From Gammaproteobacteria bacterium (GTDB lineage: Bacteria > Pseudomonadota > Gammaproteobacteria > Pseudomonadales > Halieaceae), in contig JAUHYL010000030.1 of the NCBI GenBank assembly GCA_030426545.1, positions 1 through 45,179 on the forward strand: a DNA stretch of 45,179 nt, written 5' to 3'. Below are positions 11,926 through 21,653 of the stretch, one piece after another (the first letter of the stretch is position 1; the number at the start of each line of letters is the position of its first letter). Under the pieces are notes generated by a model that worked only from the letters and a program-made list of their open reading frames with translations, was not told the origin of the DNA and did no database searches. The position numbers and the translations under genes were made by a program.

Positions 11926-12034
11926 CGCGCGGCGTTTCCTCCCTGATCAACGCGGCGTGTAAATACCGCGACCGTTTCCTTTCCCGCCGCGGGTTGTTTA
12001 CACTCTGCGGCGTGAACAGCAATGGCGAACCGAC

Positions 12035-13204
12035 GTGAGCACGGTCACTTTTGAGTTTTTTCTGATTTTCTCCGGTGCGGCGCTGTTTGCTTCCATCGCT
12101 CTCTACACTCGTCAGCCCCTGATCATCGCCTATATCGCCCTGGGAGCCTGCATCGGGCCTTATGGCCTTTCGCTGGTCACCGATCTGGATCTGCTCTCGC
12201 AGATTGGGCACATCGGCATTATTTTTCTGCTATTCCTGCTCGGCCTGGACATGCAGCCACAGGCGCTGTGGGCCACACTGCGCAACTCGACGGTCGTGGC
12301 GCTGTTCAGCTCCACACTGTTTCTCGGCATGGGCTTTCTGGTGGCGCACCTGTTCGGTTTCACCCGGCTCGAGAGTCTGGTGATTGGCGCAGCGATGATG
12401 TTTTCGTCAACCATTATCGGCATCAAGCTGCTGCCTACTACCGTGCTGCATCATCGTCACATTGGTGAACTGATGATTGGTCTCCTGTTGCTACAGGATT
12501 TGCTGGCAATTGTTGTCTTGATGGTCCTGTACAGCGCAATTCAGGGTGATGCAGACAGTATGCTTCCGGGCCTGGCGCGCTCAATGCTCAGCCTGCCGCT
12601 GCTGGTAGCAGGCGCCCTCTTCCTGGTGCGTTATGTACTGCTGCCCTTGATCACCCGCTTCGATCGATTCCACGAGTACATCTTTTTGCTCGCCATCGGT
12701 TGGTGCCTGGGCGTGGCCGAGGCCGCGGGTATGGCCGGGTTGTCCGAGGAGATAGGGGCATTCATTGCAGGTATTACCATTGCTACCAGTCCCATATCGC
12801 AGTACATCGCTGTCAGCCTGAAGCCCCTGCGAGACTTTTTCCTCATCCTCTTTTTCTTTGCCGTGGGCGCGCGGTTCGACCTCAGCGTTCTCAACCAGGT
12901 GCTGATTCCAGCGCTGGTACTGTCTGCGCTGGTTCTGGCCCTGAAACCCGTGGTTTACCGCTTCCTGCTGAAAGGCGTCAGTGAACAGGGCGGTCTCGGT
13001 TGGGATCTGGGTTTTCGCCTCGGTCAGGCCAGCGAATTTTCGTTGCTGATCGCCTACCTGGCCGCAGGTGGTGCGCTAATATCCGAGCAGGCGTCCCTGC
13101 TGATCCAGGCCACGACGATTATTACCCTGCTGGTCTCTTCCTATATCGTGGTATTCAACTACCCGACGCCAATTGCGCTCTCTGATCAGTTGCGTCGAGA
13201 CTAA
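12035..13204 (+). CDS. CPA2-family cation:proton antiporter (KefB-like transport domain)
   Basis: Inner-membrane protein of 389 residues made almost wholly of hydrophobic helices (about 11-13), with the CPA2 antiporter pattern: an early GPYGLSL region, LLFLLGLDM (about 68-76), FSSTIIGIKLL, GLLLLQDLLAIV (about 149-160), and a later GAFIAGI and LFFFAVG. It likely exchanges K+ or Na+ for protons. It is shorter than KefB/KefC (about 600 residues) because it ends after the transport domain and has no TrkA-N/RCK nucleotide-binding domain, so it would not be gated by glutathione adducts as Kef is. The start is GTG at 12035. A strong bidirectional terminator follows. The transported ion is not certain. 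Confidence 0.88.
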   Translation: MSTVTFEFFLIFSGAALFASIALYTRQPLIIAYIALGACIGPYGLSLVTDLDLLSQIGHIGIIFLLFLLGLDMQPQALWATLRNSTVVALFSSTLFLGMGFLVAHLFGFTRLESLVIGAAMMFSSTIIGIKLLPTTVLHHRHIGELMIGLLLLQDLLAIVVLMVLYSAIQGDADSMLPGLARSMLSLPLLVAGALFLVRYVLLPLITRFDRFHEYIFLLAIGWCLGVAEAAGMAGLSEEIGAFIAGITIATSPISQYIAVSLKPLRDFFLILFFFAVGARFDLSVLNQVLIPALVLSALVLALKPVVYRFLLKGVSEQGGLGWDLGFRLGQASEFSLLIAYLAAGGALISEQASLLIQATTIITLLVSSYIVVFNYPTPIALSDQLRRD

Positions 13205-13332
13205 CGCAAGCCGTCAATCTGCAGAATTCGGCGCAGGCTTTGCCCAGTGCCATGCTTTGAAAAAAGTCGTTCCAACCAGTAGCAGGGCCGAACCGCCTGA
13301 GGTAGCGTCCCTGGCCAGCACCACGTTTTTTC

Positions 13333-13374
13333 AGGCACAAAAAAGCCGGCGTAAGAGCCGGCTTTTTTGTGCCT
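13333..13374. terminator. strong bidirectional intrinsic terminator
   Basis: A perfect 18-bp inverted repeat (AGGCACAAAAAAGCCGGC, 13333-13350, against 13357-13374) with the loop GTAAGA. The GC core GCCGGC is flanked by six A and six T, so it ends transcription on both strands: the antiporter gene from the left and etfBA from the right. The stretch 13205-13332 before it shows no gene. Confidence 0.95.
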
Positions 13375-13387
13375 GGGCTGCGCGGGG

Positions 13388-14317
13388 CTACAGCTTGCTC
13401 TCCAACTCGGGCAGCGCGTCAAACAAGTCTGCCACGAGGCCATAATCAGCTACCTGGAAGATCGGCGCGTCCTCGTCCTTGTTGATCGCAACGATCACTT
13501 TCGAGTCCTTCATCCCCGCAAGGTGCTGGATGGCACCTGAGATGCCGACGGCGATGTACAGGTCCGGTGCGACAATTTTACCCGTCTGGCCCACCTGCAT
13601 ATCGTTTGGCACGAAGCCGGCGTCCACCGCCGCGCGAGAAGCGCCAATGGCAGCACCCAGCTTGTCAGCAATACCTTCGAGCAGCTTGAAGTTCTCGCCG
13701 TTCTGCATGCCGCGACCGCCCGAAATGACAACCGATGCAGCGGTGAGCTCGGGGCGATCAGATACGGCCACTTCTTCCCCAACGAAGGTGGATACACCCG
13801 CATCGTGAACCGCGTCGACCGCTTCCACGCTTGCGCTTCCACCCTCTGCAGCCACCGCGTCGTAGGCCGTGGTCCGTACTGTGATCACTTTCTTGGCATC
13901 TGCACTTTGCACAGTCGCAATAACGTTACCGGCATAAATTGGACGCTGGAAGGTGTCGGCTGACTGTACCGCAGTGATGTCTGAGATTTGCGCCACATCA
14001 AGCAAGGCCGCCACGCGGGGCATGAAGTTCTTGCAGTTGGCTGTCGCCGGGGCAACGATGTTGTCGTAGTTTGCGCCAACCTCAGCGATCAGCAGGCTAA
14101 CATTCTCAGCGAGTTGGTGCTCGTAAGCCGCATTGTCAGCTACCAACACTTTGCCAACGCCGGGAACGGCTGCAGCAGCATCGCCTACCGCCGCGCAGTT
14201 TGCGCCGGCAACGAGGATATCGATGTCTGCACCCATCACCTGGGCTGCAGCTACCGCATTCAGCGTAGCACCCTTGAGGCTGCTGTTGTCGTGTTCTGCA
14301 ATTACCAGAGTACTCAT
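13388..14317 (-). CDS. etfA: electron transfer flavoprotein alpha subunit
   Basis: FAD-binding subunit of the ETF heterodimer, which takes electrons from acyl-CoA and other flavin dehydrogenases in the cytosol and passes them to ETF:ubiquinone oxidoreductase. The 309-residue protein starts [10 protein letters not shown], typical of EtfA, and the C-terminal FAD domain contains [10 protein letters not shown] (about 198-207), [21 protein letters not shown] and an [10 protein letters not shown]-type segment ([10 protein letters not shown]). The ATG overlaps the last four bases of etfB, so they form one operon with beta first. It ends 14 bases after the shared terminator. Confidence 0.97.
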   Translation of the reverse strand: MSTLVIAEHDNSSLKGATLNAVAAAQVMGADIDILVAGANCAAVGDAAAAVPGVGKVLVADNAAYEHQLAENVSLLIAEVGANYDNIVAPATANCKNFMPRVAALLDVAQISDITAVQSADTFQRPIYAGNVIATVQSADAKKVITVRTTAYDAVAAEGGSASVEAVDAVHDAGVSTFVGEEVAVSDRPELTAASVVISGGRGMQNGENFKLLEGIADKLGAAIGASRAAVDAGFVPNDMQVGQTGKIVAPDLYIAVGISGAIQHLAGMKDSKVIVAINKDEDAPIFQVADYGLVADLFDALPELESKL

Positions 14318-15066
14318 GAGATTACTTTCGCCTCGTTCTTCAGTTTGTCTACCAGCTGATCGACATCTTCAACTTTGATACCCGCCTGGCGCTCAGCTGG
14401 CGGCTCTACCTTGACCTGGGTGAGGTGTGTGGTCACCGATACACCGAGGTCTTCCGGTGTGTACACGTCCAGCGGCTTTTTCTTGGCTTTCATGATATTG
14501 GGCAACGACGCATAGCGCGGCTCATTCAGGCGCAGGTCAGTCGTTACCACCGCAGGCAGGCTAAGGCTGACTGTCTGCAGGCCGCCGTCGATCTCACGGG
14601 TGACATTGACCTTGTCACCATCGACAACCACCTCAGAGGCAAAAGTGCCCTGCCCCATGTTGCCCAGCGCCGCCAGCATTTGTCCGGTTTGGTTGTTGTC
14701 CCCATCAATGGACTGTTTGCCCAGAATAACAAGCTGGGGCTCTTCCTTATCCACCACTCCCTTCAACAGCTTGGCTACGACCAACGGTTCGACACCGCCT
14801 TCCGTTTCCACCTGGATACCACGGTCGGCACCCAACGCCAAGGCTGTGCGAATCTGCTCCTGGCAGCTTTTATCTCCGATGGAGACGGCAATCACTTCAG
14901 TGGCGGTACCGGCTTCCTTGAGGCGAACCGCCTCTTCCACTGCGATTTCACAAAAGGGATTGATGGCCATTTTGACGTTATTCAAATCAACGTCAGTGCC
15001 ATCGGCTTTGGCGCGAACTTTGACGTTGTAGTCAACCACGCGCTTAACGGCGACAAGAACCTTCAT
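14314..15066 (-). CDS. etfB: electron transfer flavoprotein beta subunit
   Basis: AMP-binding partner of EtfA in the ETF heterodimer. The 250-residue protein starts [10 protein letters not shown], with the DVDLNNVK and [16 protein letters not shown] segments and the conserved [16 protein letters not shown] stretch; the C-terminus has the recognition-loop region ([16 protein letters not shown]) used in dehydrogenase docking. ATG at 15066 has GGAG six bases before it; the frame continues upstream but without family sequence. It is the first gene of etfBA and is divergent from the ETF:quinone oxidoreductase gene, so all parts of the electron path lie together. Confidence 0.97.
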   Translation of the reverse strand: MKVLVAVKRVVDYNVKVRAKADGTDVDLNNVKMAINPFCEIAVEEAVRLKEAGTATEVIAVSIGDKSCQEQIRTALALGADRGIQVETEGGVEPLVVAKLLKGVVDKEEPQLVILGKQSIDGDNNQTGQMLAALGNMGQGTFASEVVVDGDKVNVTREIDGGLQTVSLSLPAVVTTDLRLNEPRYASLPNIMKAKKKPLDVYTPEDLGVSVTTHLTQVKVEPPAERQAGIKVEDVDQLVDKLKNEAKVIS

Positions 15067-15264
15067 GGATTCTCCATTCACTTGATAGGTGGGTTTAGAG
15101 GGCCGCAGCGACGAAAAAACGGCTGCGTCCGGGCGAATCTGGCCGGCTATGTTGCCCACTATTGGGGGCTGGGTCAATAGCCGTGAGAGACAGAAAAACC
15201 CATCCTTGAGCAGGCTCAAAAGATATCAGGTATTCATCAGACTGATAGAACATATTCTTTAGAA

Positions 15265-15274
15265 ATTATATACT
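15265..15274. promoter_or_regulatory. divergent promoter region between etfB and ETF-QO
   Basis: The 273-base gap contains an AT-rich island with overlapping -10-like hexamers on both strands: TATAAT on the minus strand (15265-15270) towards etfB and TATACT on the plus strand (15269-15274) towards the oxidoreductase. Clear -35 boxes are not visible, which would fit activator dependence. The overlap means only one polymerase could use it at a time. Confidence 0.35.
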
Positions 15275-15339
15275 TATGCGCCATCACACCCCTGTGGGCG
15301 AACGCCCACCAGCTAACCTGATTGCAAGAGGAAAGAGCC

Positions 15340-16992
15340 GTGGAACGTGAAGCTATGGAATATGATGTCGTGATCGTAGGCGGCGGCCCGGCAGGGCTAT
15401 CAGCGGCCTGTCGCATCATGCAGATCGCGCAGGAAAAAGAGCAGGAAATCACTGTTTGCCTCGTCGAAAAGGGCTCGGAAGTAGGCGCCCATATTCTGTC
15501 CGGCGCCGTGCTTGAACCTCATGCGCTGGATGAATTGTTTCCCGATTGGAAGGAGAGAGGCGCGCCACTGAATACTGCGGTAAAGGGCGATAAATTCTAC
15601 TTCTACACCAGCTCGACAAAGGCGATCACCCTACCCAACTTTATGATTCCAAAGCCCACGCACAATGAGGGCAACTACATCGTTTCCATGGGGAACGTCT
15701 GTCGCTGGCTGGCGGAACAGGCCGAGGGATTGGGTGTAGAGATCTATCCGGGCTTCGCCGCTGCCGAGGTGCTCTACCATGAAGACGGCCGTGTGAAAGG
15801 TGTGGCCACCGGTGATATGGGCATTAGTGAAAGCGGCGAACACAAAGACAGTTACATGCCCGGCATGGAACTTCACGCCAAATATACGCTGTTCGCCGAG
15901 GGCTGCCGCGGCCACCTGGGTAAACAACTGATCCGGCAATTTTCGCTGGACGAAGGCAAGGATCCGCAACACTACGGGATCGGCATCAAGGAAATCTGGG
16001 AGATCTCTCCCGACCTTCACGATGAAGGGCTGGTAGAACACGGTCTGGGTTGGCCCCTGAGTGAAAACGGTGCCAGCGGTGGCGGCTTCCTGTATCACGC
16101 GGAAAACAACCAGGCCTATCTTGGGCTGATTACGGACCTGAATTACAGCAATCCCCATCTCAGCCCCTACGAGGAATTCCAGCGCTGGAAGCACCATCCC
16201 ACCGTGAGCAAGTACCTTGAGGGCGCCACGCGCATCAGTTACGGTGCTCGCGCCATCGCCAAGGGCGGCTACAATTCACTGCCAAAAATGCACTTCCCCG
16301 GCGGCCTGCTTATTGGTTGTGACGCCGGCACCCTGAACTCGGTCAAAATCAAGGGCAACCACACTGCGATGAAGAGTGGGCTGCTGGCTGCGGAGGCCGT
16401 CACCGAAGCGCTTGCCGCCGGTGAAGCGGCGCCAGCAGACCTGGAGAGCTTCGCTCAGAAGGTGGAGTCATCCTGGCTACACGATGAACTGTACACCACA
16501 CGCAACTTCTCAGGCTTCATGCACAAATTTGGATTTCTTATCGGCTCCGCCATGGTGTGGATCGATCAGACCATCTTTGGCGGAAAGCTGCCCTTCACAC
16601 TGAACGACCGGGTTCCTGACCACGCCACGTTGAAGCCCGCGGCGGAGAGCAAGGAGATCACATATCCCAAACCGGACAACAGCATCAGCTTTGACCGGCT
16701 GTCCTCGGTCTTCTTGTCGAATACCAATCACGAGGAAGACCAGCCCTGTCATCTGACACTGATTGACCCGGACATACCGCTGTCCAGGAATCTGCCAATG
16801 TACGACGAACCGGCGCAGCGCTACTGTCCCGCCGGCGTATATGAAATCGTCGAAGACGAAGACGGCAAGCGCTTTCAGATTAATGGCCAGAATTGCGTGC
16901 ACTGCAAAACCTGCGACATCAAAGATCCGGCGCAGAACATTGTCTGGGTCACACCGGAGGGCTTTGGAGGCCCCAACTACCCCAACATGTAG
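15340..16992 (+). CDS. electron transfer flavoprotein:ubiquinone oxidoreductase
   Basis: Membrane-associated flavoprotein that oxidises reduced ETF and passes electrons to ubiquinone, linking fatty-acid and amino-acid oxidation to respiration. The protein (550 residues) begins with an FAD dinucleotide fold (VIVGGGPAGLSAA, about 10-22), has the central quinone-binding region (GGLLIGCDAGTLNSVKIKG near 325) and ends with a 4Fe-4S domain (YCPAGVYE, then NCVHCKTCDI) close to the C-terminus. The GTG at 15340 is preferred because GAGGAA lies six bases before it; the ATG at 15355 is an alternative. Its 3' end is only 7 bases from the convergent DUF1285 gene. Confidence 0.96.
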   Translation: MEREAMEYDVVIVGGGPAGLSAACRIMQIAQEKEQEITVCLVEKGSEVGAHILSGAVLEPHALDELFPDWKERGAPLNTAVKGDKFYFYTSSTKAITLPNFMIPKPTHNEGNYIVSMGNVCRWLAEQAEGLGVEIYPGFAAAEVLYHEDGRVKGVATGDMGISESGEHKDSYMPGMELHAKYTLFAEGCRGHLGKQLIRQFSLDEGKDPQHYGIGIKEIWEISPDLHDEGLVEHGLGWPLSENGASGGGFLYHAENNQAYLGLITDLNYSNPHLSPYEEFQRWKHHPTVSKYLEGATRISYGARAIAKGGYNSLPKMHFPGGLLIGCDAGTLNSVKIKGNHTAMKSGLLAAEAVTEALAAGEAAPADLESFAQKVESSWLHDELYTTRNFSGFMHKFGFLIGSAMVWIDQTIFGGKLPFTLNDRVPDHATLKPAAESKEITYPKPDNSISFDRLSSVFLSNTNHEEDQPCHLTLIDPDIPLSRNLPMYDEPAQRYCPAGVYEIVEDEDGKRFQINGQNCVHCKTCDIKDPAQNIVWVTPEGFGGPNYPNM

Positions 16993-16999
16993 CGGGGCC

Positions 17000-17548
17000 T
17001 CAGGGCGTGCCCGGTGCCGTGAGGTCGAAACTGATGCCTCGTGAGCTCACCTGGGTGCGCCCATCCACCTCGCGGGCCATCTCAACCAGCCGATACCACG
17101 CCGGGCGCGAGAACAGTGCCGAGAGGCCATAGTCCAGGCCAAGCACTGCAACATCGCCAACCGCAGCTTCCAGAAATAAACCATGTGTAGCACCGACCTC
17201 GACGACCTTACCGGTGTTAAGTGTCGCGTTCAGCGCTGCCTCCTCGCTGGTGGACACGTCATCGACATCGGTGACAATTAGCGGGTGCAACTCCACCTGG
17301 ATACGCCACTTCTCCACTGGCGTGACCAGGTAGTACTTGCCATCCTCTTCGCGGCGCAAAATACTGGCGAACAGGCGCACCAGGGCATCTCGTTCAATCC
17401 TTGTCCCCTCGTGGAACCAGTCGCCGTCAGCCGCGATACGAATATCGATGTCGCCAGACAGGGGTGGATCCCAAAGGTGGAGGGGCGGCCCCGCCCTATC
17501 CTGCTCGCCACTCACCTGTTGCTCAATCGAATCCAGTTTCTCTTTCAC
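17000..17548 (-). CDS. DUF1285 family protein
   Basis: A 182-residue cytosolic protein of the DUF1285 family, common in proteobacteria with unknown function. Seen: PPLHLWDPPLSGDIDIRI near residue 22, GDWFHEGTRIERDALVRLF, and YYLVTPVEKWRIQVE, all hallmark segments of the family; no signal peptide or membrane segment. It is convergent with the ETF:quinone oxidoreductase gene and divergent from the YiiX-like hydrolase gene. The family has been crystallised and has a compact two-domain fold, but I can assign no reaction from the sequence. Confidence 0.88.
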   Translation of the reverse strand: MKEKLDSIEQQVSGEQDRAGPPLHLWDPPLSGDIDIRIAADGDWFHEGTRIERDALVRLFASILRREEDGKYYLVTPVEKWRIQVELHPLIVTDVDDVSTSEEAALNATLNTGKVVEVGATHGLFLEAAVGDVAVLGLDYGLSALFSRPAWYRLVEMAREVDGRTQVSSRGISFDLTAPGTP

Positions 17549-17617
17549 TACTATTCCTCTGGCGTCAGATTCCTGCCTGCGTTATAACAATGACTGACCG
17601 GGGACGCTCACGCAGCT

Positions 17618-18469
17618 ATGATTAATTGGTTACGCACCGCCGTTGTCAATTGGCTCAAAAAGAAAAAACCGCTACCGCACACCCCGCTGAGCGACTTCGA
17701 GCGTATCAGGCATGAACTCCGTCCGTGTGATGTGATACTGGTTGAAGGCCGCTCGCGCGTCAGCGAAGTGATCAAGCTGATTACCCAGAGCAGCTGGTCA
17801 CACGCTGCTCTGTACATCGGCCGACTACATGACCTTGAAGACCCTATCATGCGCGAAGCCCTTGGCAAGTACTACCAGGGCAACCCGGACAGGCAACTCA
17901 TCATCGAGAGCGAGTTGGGCATGGGTACAGTGGTGCGCCCGCTCACAGTCTATGAGGGCGAGCACCTACGCATCTGCAGGCCACGAGGTCTTGGTTTCAG
18001 GGAAGGGCAGAATGTCCTGGAGTATGCCATCAGCCGGCTTGGCACCGCTTACGATGTGCGGCAAATCTTCGACCTCGCACGCTTCCTGTTCCCGTGGGTA
18101 ATCATGCCGCGCCGCTGGCGCTCTTCGCTGTTCAGCACCAACCCGGGCAAAACAACGCATACCGTGTGTTCCACCATGATTGCAGAGGCGTTCGGCCATA
18201 TCCACTTTCCGATTCTTCCGCTGGTGAAGCGGGTAGAAGGCGGCAAAGTACAGCTGTTTATGCGCAATCCGAAACTGTGCACGCCCAGCGACTTCGATTA
18301 CTCCCCCTACTTCGACATTATCAAGTACCCCTTCCTGGACTTTCAGCATCACACGGAGCCACGCCTGTTACCCTGGCGCGGCGCCGCTACGCTGAACGAG
18401 GAAGAGCGTGGAATGTATATGGCGCTGGACGAAATACGGACAGAGGCACCGTACGAAGATACGCAGTAG
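17618..18469 (+). CDS. YiiX/permuted NlpC/P60-like cysteine hydrolase
   Basis: A 283-residue protein with the circularly permuted papain-like fold of the YiiX/YebB group: the catalytic His lies first, in WSHAALYIG (about 54-62), and the Cys later in HTVCSTMIAEAF (about 184-195), with RPCDVILVEG before the His as in the family. Such enzymes cleave amide or acyl bonds; some relatives act on lipid or peptidoglycan amides, but the substrate here is not known. There is an amphipathic, lysine-rich N-terminus (KKKKPLP) but no clear signal peptide. ATG at 17618 starts the conserved region. It stands alone between divergent DUF1285 and convergent serA. Confidence 0.8.
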   Translation: MINWLRTAVVNWLKKKKPLPHTPLSDFERIRHELRPCDVILVEGRSRVSEVIKLITQSSWSHAALYIGRLHDLEDPIMREALGKYYQGNPDRQLIIESELGMGTVVRPLTVYEGEHLRICRPRGLGFREGQNVLEYAISRLGTAYDVRQIFDLARFLFPWVIMPRRWRSSLFSTNPGKTTHTVCSTMIAEAFGHIHFPILPLVKRVEGGKVQLFMRNPKLCTPSDFDYSPYFDIIKYPFLDFQHHTEPRLLPWRGAATLNEEERGMYMALDEIRTEAPYEDTQ

Positions 18470-18566
18470 TCATTGCTGTTAATCGCAAATTCGACGTGTA
18501 GCAGACAGGCCTTCAGCCATTGGCTGCGTCGATTTCACGCGGCATTGGAAAAGAGACTCTGGGCGA

Positions 18567-19751
18567 TCAGGCACAGTCCCCGATCAGGCGCACATTCACT
18601 ACACCATCAATAGCACGCATTTTTTCCAGCGTGTCGGCAGTCACACCGTCTCCGATATCGATGAGGTTATAGGCAACCTCACCGCGGCTCTTGTTGAGCA
18701 TGTCTATGACGTTGATGTTCTCATCGGCGAGAATCGACAGAACGTTACCCAGAATTTTGGGGACGTTTTCATTGGTTACCGATAGTCGGCAACCACTAAC
18801 GCGCTCCAGTTCCAATGTGGGAAAGTTCACCGAGTTGCGAATATTCCCATTTTCAAGAAAGTCGCGCAGCTGATCTGCGGCCATTATGGCGCAGTTATCC
18901 TCAGCTTCATCGGTACTGGCGCCGATGTGAGGCATAAGAATGACATCGCTTCTGCCTATCAGGTTCGGCGTTGGGAAATCTGCGATATAGCGGCGCAACT
19001 GTCCAGACTCAAGCGCCTCGATCAAGGAAGGTTCGTGGATAATCTCCTCGCGAGCAAAGTTGAGCAGACAGGTACCAGGCCGCGCTGCGGATAACAGCTC
19101 CGAATTGACCAGTTCTCGTGTGGAGTCCAGAACCGGCAAGTGCAGGGTAATGTAATCACAACGCGCGAACAGCGCCGCGATGTTGTCTGCCTTCTGCACC
19201 CTGCTGGAAAGCCGCCACGCCGCCTCAACGGACAACGCGGGGTCGTACCCCACTACTTCCATCCCCATGGTCAGTGCCATTTCAGCAACCAGTGAGCCAA
19301 TCGCACCGAGGCCAACGACGCCCAGCGTTTTGCCGATCAGTTCGCTGCCCTTGAATTGCTTTTTCGCGGCCTCGAGTGTTTTATTGAGTTCCGCTTTGTC
19401 GGACATGTTGCCCAGGGTGCCGACATACTCAATGCCCTCAACGATGCCTCGCGAGCCAAGAAGCAATCCCGTGGCAACCAGTTCCTTAACGGCGTTCGCA
19501 TTGGCGCCCGGGGAGTTGAATACCGGTATGCCCCGAGCGGTGCAGGCCTCCACCGGGATGTTATTCACCCCAGCCCCTGCCCGCGCTATGGCGAGCACCG
19601 TCTCTGGGATCTCATCCACAGACAACTTATGACTGCGCAGCAGGATTGCATCCGGGTGAGCAAACTCGCTGGCGACCTCATAATCATCGCGCGGCAACCG
19701 CTCCAGCCCTTTGACTGAAATCTGGTTGAGTGTCAGTACTTGATTGGCCAT
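18567..19751 (-). CDS. serA: D-3-phosphoglycerate dehydrogenase (short ACT type)
   Basis: Probably oxidises 3-phosphoglycerate to phosphohydroxypyruvate, the first step of serine synthesis. The 394-residue protein has the D-2-hydroxyacid dehydrogenase core with the NAD-binding GVVGLGAIGSLVAEMA (about 144-159), substrate-side Arg in NFARE and His in PHIGAST (about 270-276), and a C-terminal ACT domain (about 320-394) for serine or other amino-acid control. The usual catalytic Glu in the VFxxEP segment is replaced: the sequence reads IADFPTPN there. This variant occurs in a clade of similar-length PGDH proteins. GAGG lies about 10 bases before the ATG. It follows ppiD by 15 bases and may be co-transcribed. 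Other hydroxyacid substrates cannot be excluded. Confidence 0.85.
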   Translation of the reverse strand: MANQVLTLNQISVKGLERLPRDDYEVASEFAHPDAILLRSHKLSVDEIPETVLAIARAGAGVNNIPVEACTARGIPVFNSPGANANAVKELVATGLLLGSRGIVEGIEYVGTLGNMSDKAELNKTLEAAKKQFKGSELIGKTLGVVGLGAIGSLVAEMALTMGMEVVGYDPALSVEAAWRLSSRVQKADNIAALFARCDYITLHLPVLDSTRELVNSELLSAARPGTCLLNFAREEIIHEPSLIEALESGQLRRYIADFPTPNLIGRSDVILMPHIGASTDEAEDNCAIMAADQLRDFLENGNIRNSVNFPTLELERVSGCRLSVTNENVPKILGNVLSILADENINVIDMLNKSRGEVAYNLIDIGDGVTADTLEKMRAIDGVVNVRLIGDCA

Positions 19752-19766
19752 GTTTTCTAAAACCTC

Positions 19767-21635
19767 TTACATTACGACAATGTCGGCGGACTGCCGTGCC
19801 GCCTGCTGGTACTCAGCATCTACCAACAAGGCTGTTTCGTTTGAAATCTGCTGCTGCAGTTGCCGCTGCTCTACGGGCGCAAGCGCATTGAAACTCCCTG
19901 GCTGCACACGGGTCAACTCAATGACTATGGCGTCACCACCGTCGGTAATTATGAAATCACCCACACTGGATTCCGCCGGTATCGGTAGTTGAAATGCACG
20001 GCTGAGCACGGGAGCGTCCACGGCAAATGCCGAGCGATTGGCGCCCAGTTCCACCTGCCACTCATACCCCTTCTCCTGCGCAATTTCATCCAGGGGGCGG
20101 CCGCTCTGCAGCTCGGCAATTACCGACTCAGCCTCGCGGGCAACCGCCTCGCGCAATCGCACGTCCTGGATGGTAGCTACAATTGCGCTTCTGACCTCAT
20201 CCAGTGGTTGTACCTGCGGTTCGTTATACTTTTGCACCCGGAGAACGACAAACTGGTTGCCGGCCACTTCAATGACGTCGCTGTTGTGACCATTCGCTAG
20301 CACTTCCTCACCGAACGCCGCATTACGCAGTACAGCATTCTCGAAGATTCCGTCTCCCGCATTGCGTTGCACACCCGATACTTCACTGACTTCCAGCCCG
20401 AGCTCATCAGCAGGACTGCGCAGGTCGTCGGCATTGAAAGACAGATCGCGCAGGGACTCTACATCGCGCATCAGCTGCGTTCGCGCTGCTTCCTCCTGCA
20501 GTGATGCCTCCAGCTCCAGTCGCATGTCAGCGAGGCTCGGCGCTTCGCTTTTGCGACGCTCGGTCAGGAGAATAATGTGCGTGCCAGCATCGGTTGCCAC
20601 GGGTTCGGCTACCTCGCCTGGCTGCAGATTGGCGATTACGGCCTCCATTTCGGGCGGGAATGCGTCACCGCTGGAGTAACCCAGGTCGCCACCCCGGTTC
20701 GCGGAGCCGATGTCCTGCGAGTATTCCTCAGCCAGCTTCGCAAAATCAGCACCCTCGGCAAGCTGTGCCTGCACCTGAGCAACCTGCTCGCTCACGGAAC
20801 CCTCGCCTTCGTCTGTTAGCAAGATATGAGAAACGCGGTTTTCGGTGACAGGCGCAAAGTTAGCCTTGATTTCATCGAACGCCTGCTCCACAGCGTCTTC
20901 TGAAACCGGTTGGCGATAATCTTCGAGTGCTAGCGATATATAAGCCAGATCCACGGTTTCAGGTGTCATGAAGGCGTCCTGGTTCGACGCGTAGTACGCC
21001 TCTATATCTGCGTCGCTGATGGCTTCGGTCTGCGCAAACGACTGGCTGGGAATCGTCATATAGCGAAAGTCACGCTGCTCCGCCACGATACTGGCATTCA
21101 GCTCCATTTCGCGCGCTGTAATGAATTCGCTGCCTGCAATTCCGCTACGGATTTGAGCCAGCAGCAGGTCCGCGGACAGGCTTTGCTTGAACGATGAGGG
21201 AGTAAAGCCATTCTCCGACAGCAGCAGCTTATACCGCTCCGCGTCGAACTTCCCCTCGATCTGAAATGCCTCCATCTGCGCCACCACAGAACCGATCGCC
21301 GCCTCCGAGATAGCAAGGTCCATGCCCTCCGCTGCCTGGGTGAGTATGCGTCGATTGATCAGCCCCTGAAGTGCCTGCGCCTGAATACGCTCATCATCGA
21401 GCAGCGCCGGGTCGTAGTTTTCCCCCATGCTGGCAATGAGCCGGCGCGTCTGGGTGTACGTCGCCTGTTGCAGTTCCTGCGCGCTTATCTCTTCGCCGTT
21501 AACTTCCGCGACTCCCCCCCCGCCGCCGCCGAACAGAATCGACTCGACACCGAAAGCTGCAAACGAGATAACGATCAGACCGATGATGATTTTCGCCGCA
21601 GTTCCCTGGGCGTTCTGGCGGATGTCTTGAAGCAT
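19767..21635 (-). CDS. ppiD: periplasmic PpiD-like folding factor / peptidyl-prolyl isomerase
   Basis: Inner-membrane-anchored periplasmic chaperone that binds unfolded proteins leaving the Sec translocon. The 622-residue protein (E. coli 623) has one N-terminal membrane helix (about 17-36), a SurA-N-like chaperone region, a parvulin domain (about 265-360: NRVSHILLTDE, SANRGGDLGYS, GTHIILL) and a C-terminal chaperone part. A run of six glycines follows the membrane helix. ATG at 21635 has AGGT six bases before it. It is downstream of hupB in the classic lon-hupB-ppiD order, but a strong terminator lies 18 bases before its start, so its expression must come from read-through or a promoter in the hupB region. 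Confidence 0.95.
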   Translation of the reverse strand: MLQDIRQNAQGTAAKIIIGLIVISFAAFGVESILFGGGGGGVAEVNGEEISAQELQQATYTQTRRLIASMGENYDPALLDDERIQAQALQGLINRRILTQAAEGMDLAISEAAIGSVVAQMEAFQIEGKFDAERYKLLLSENGFTPSSFKQSLSADLLLAQIRSGIAGSEFITAREMELNASIVAEQRDFRYMTIPSQSFAQTEAISDADIEAYYASNQDAFMTPETVDLAYISLALEDYRQPVSEDAVEQAFDEIKANFAPVTENRVSHILLTDEGEGSVSEQVAQVQAQLAEGADFAKLAEEYSQDIGSANRGGDLGYSSGDAFPPEMEAVIANLQPGEVAEPVATDAGTHIILLTERRKSEAPSLADMRLELEASLQEEAARTQLMRDVESLRDLSFNADDLRSPADELGLEVSEVSGVQRNAGDGIFENAVLRNAAFGEEVLANGHNSDVIEVAGNQFVVLRVQKYNEPQVQPLDEVRSAIVATIQDVRLREAVAREAESVIAELQSGRPLDEIAQEKGYEWQVELGANRSAFAVDAPVLSRAFQLPIPAESSVGDFIITDGGDAIVIELTRVQPGSFNALAPVEQRQLQQQISNETALLVDAEYQQAARQSADIVVM

Positions 21636-21653
21636 GACTGCACCTGTATAACT

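Noticed and set aside
13201-13443. Minus-strand frame of 80 codons across the terminator after the antiporter
   Set aside because: It overlaps etfA and runs through a perfect bidirectional terminator, so it cannot be a real gene; no transposase remnant could be supported.
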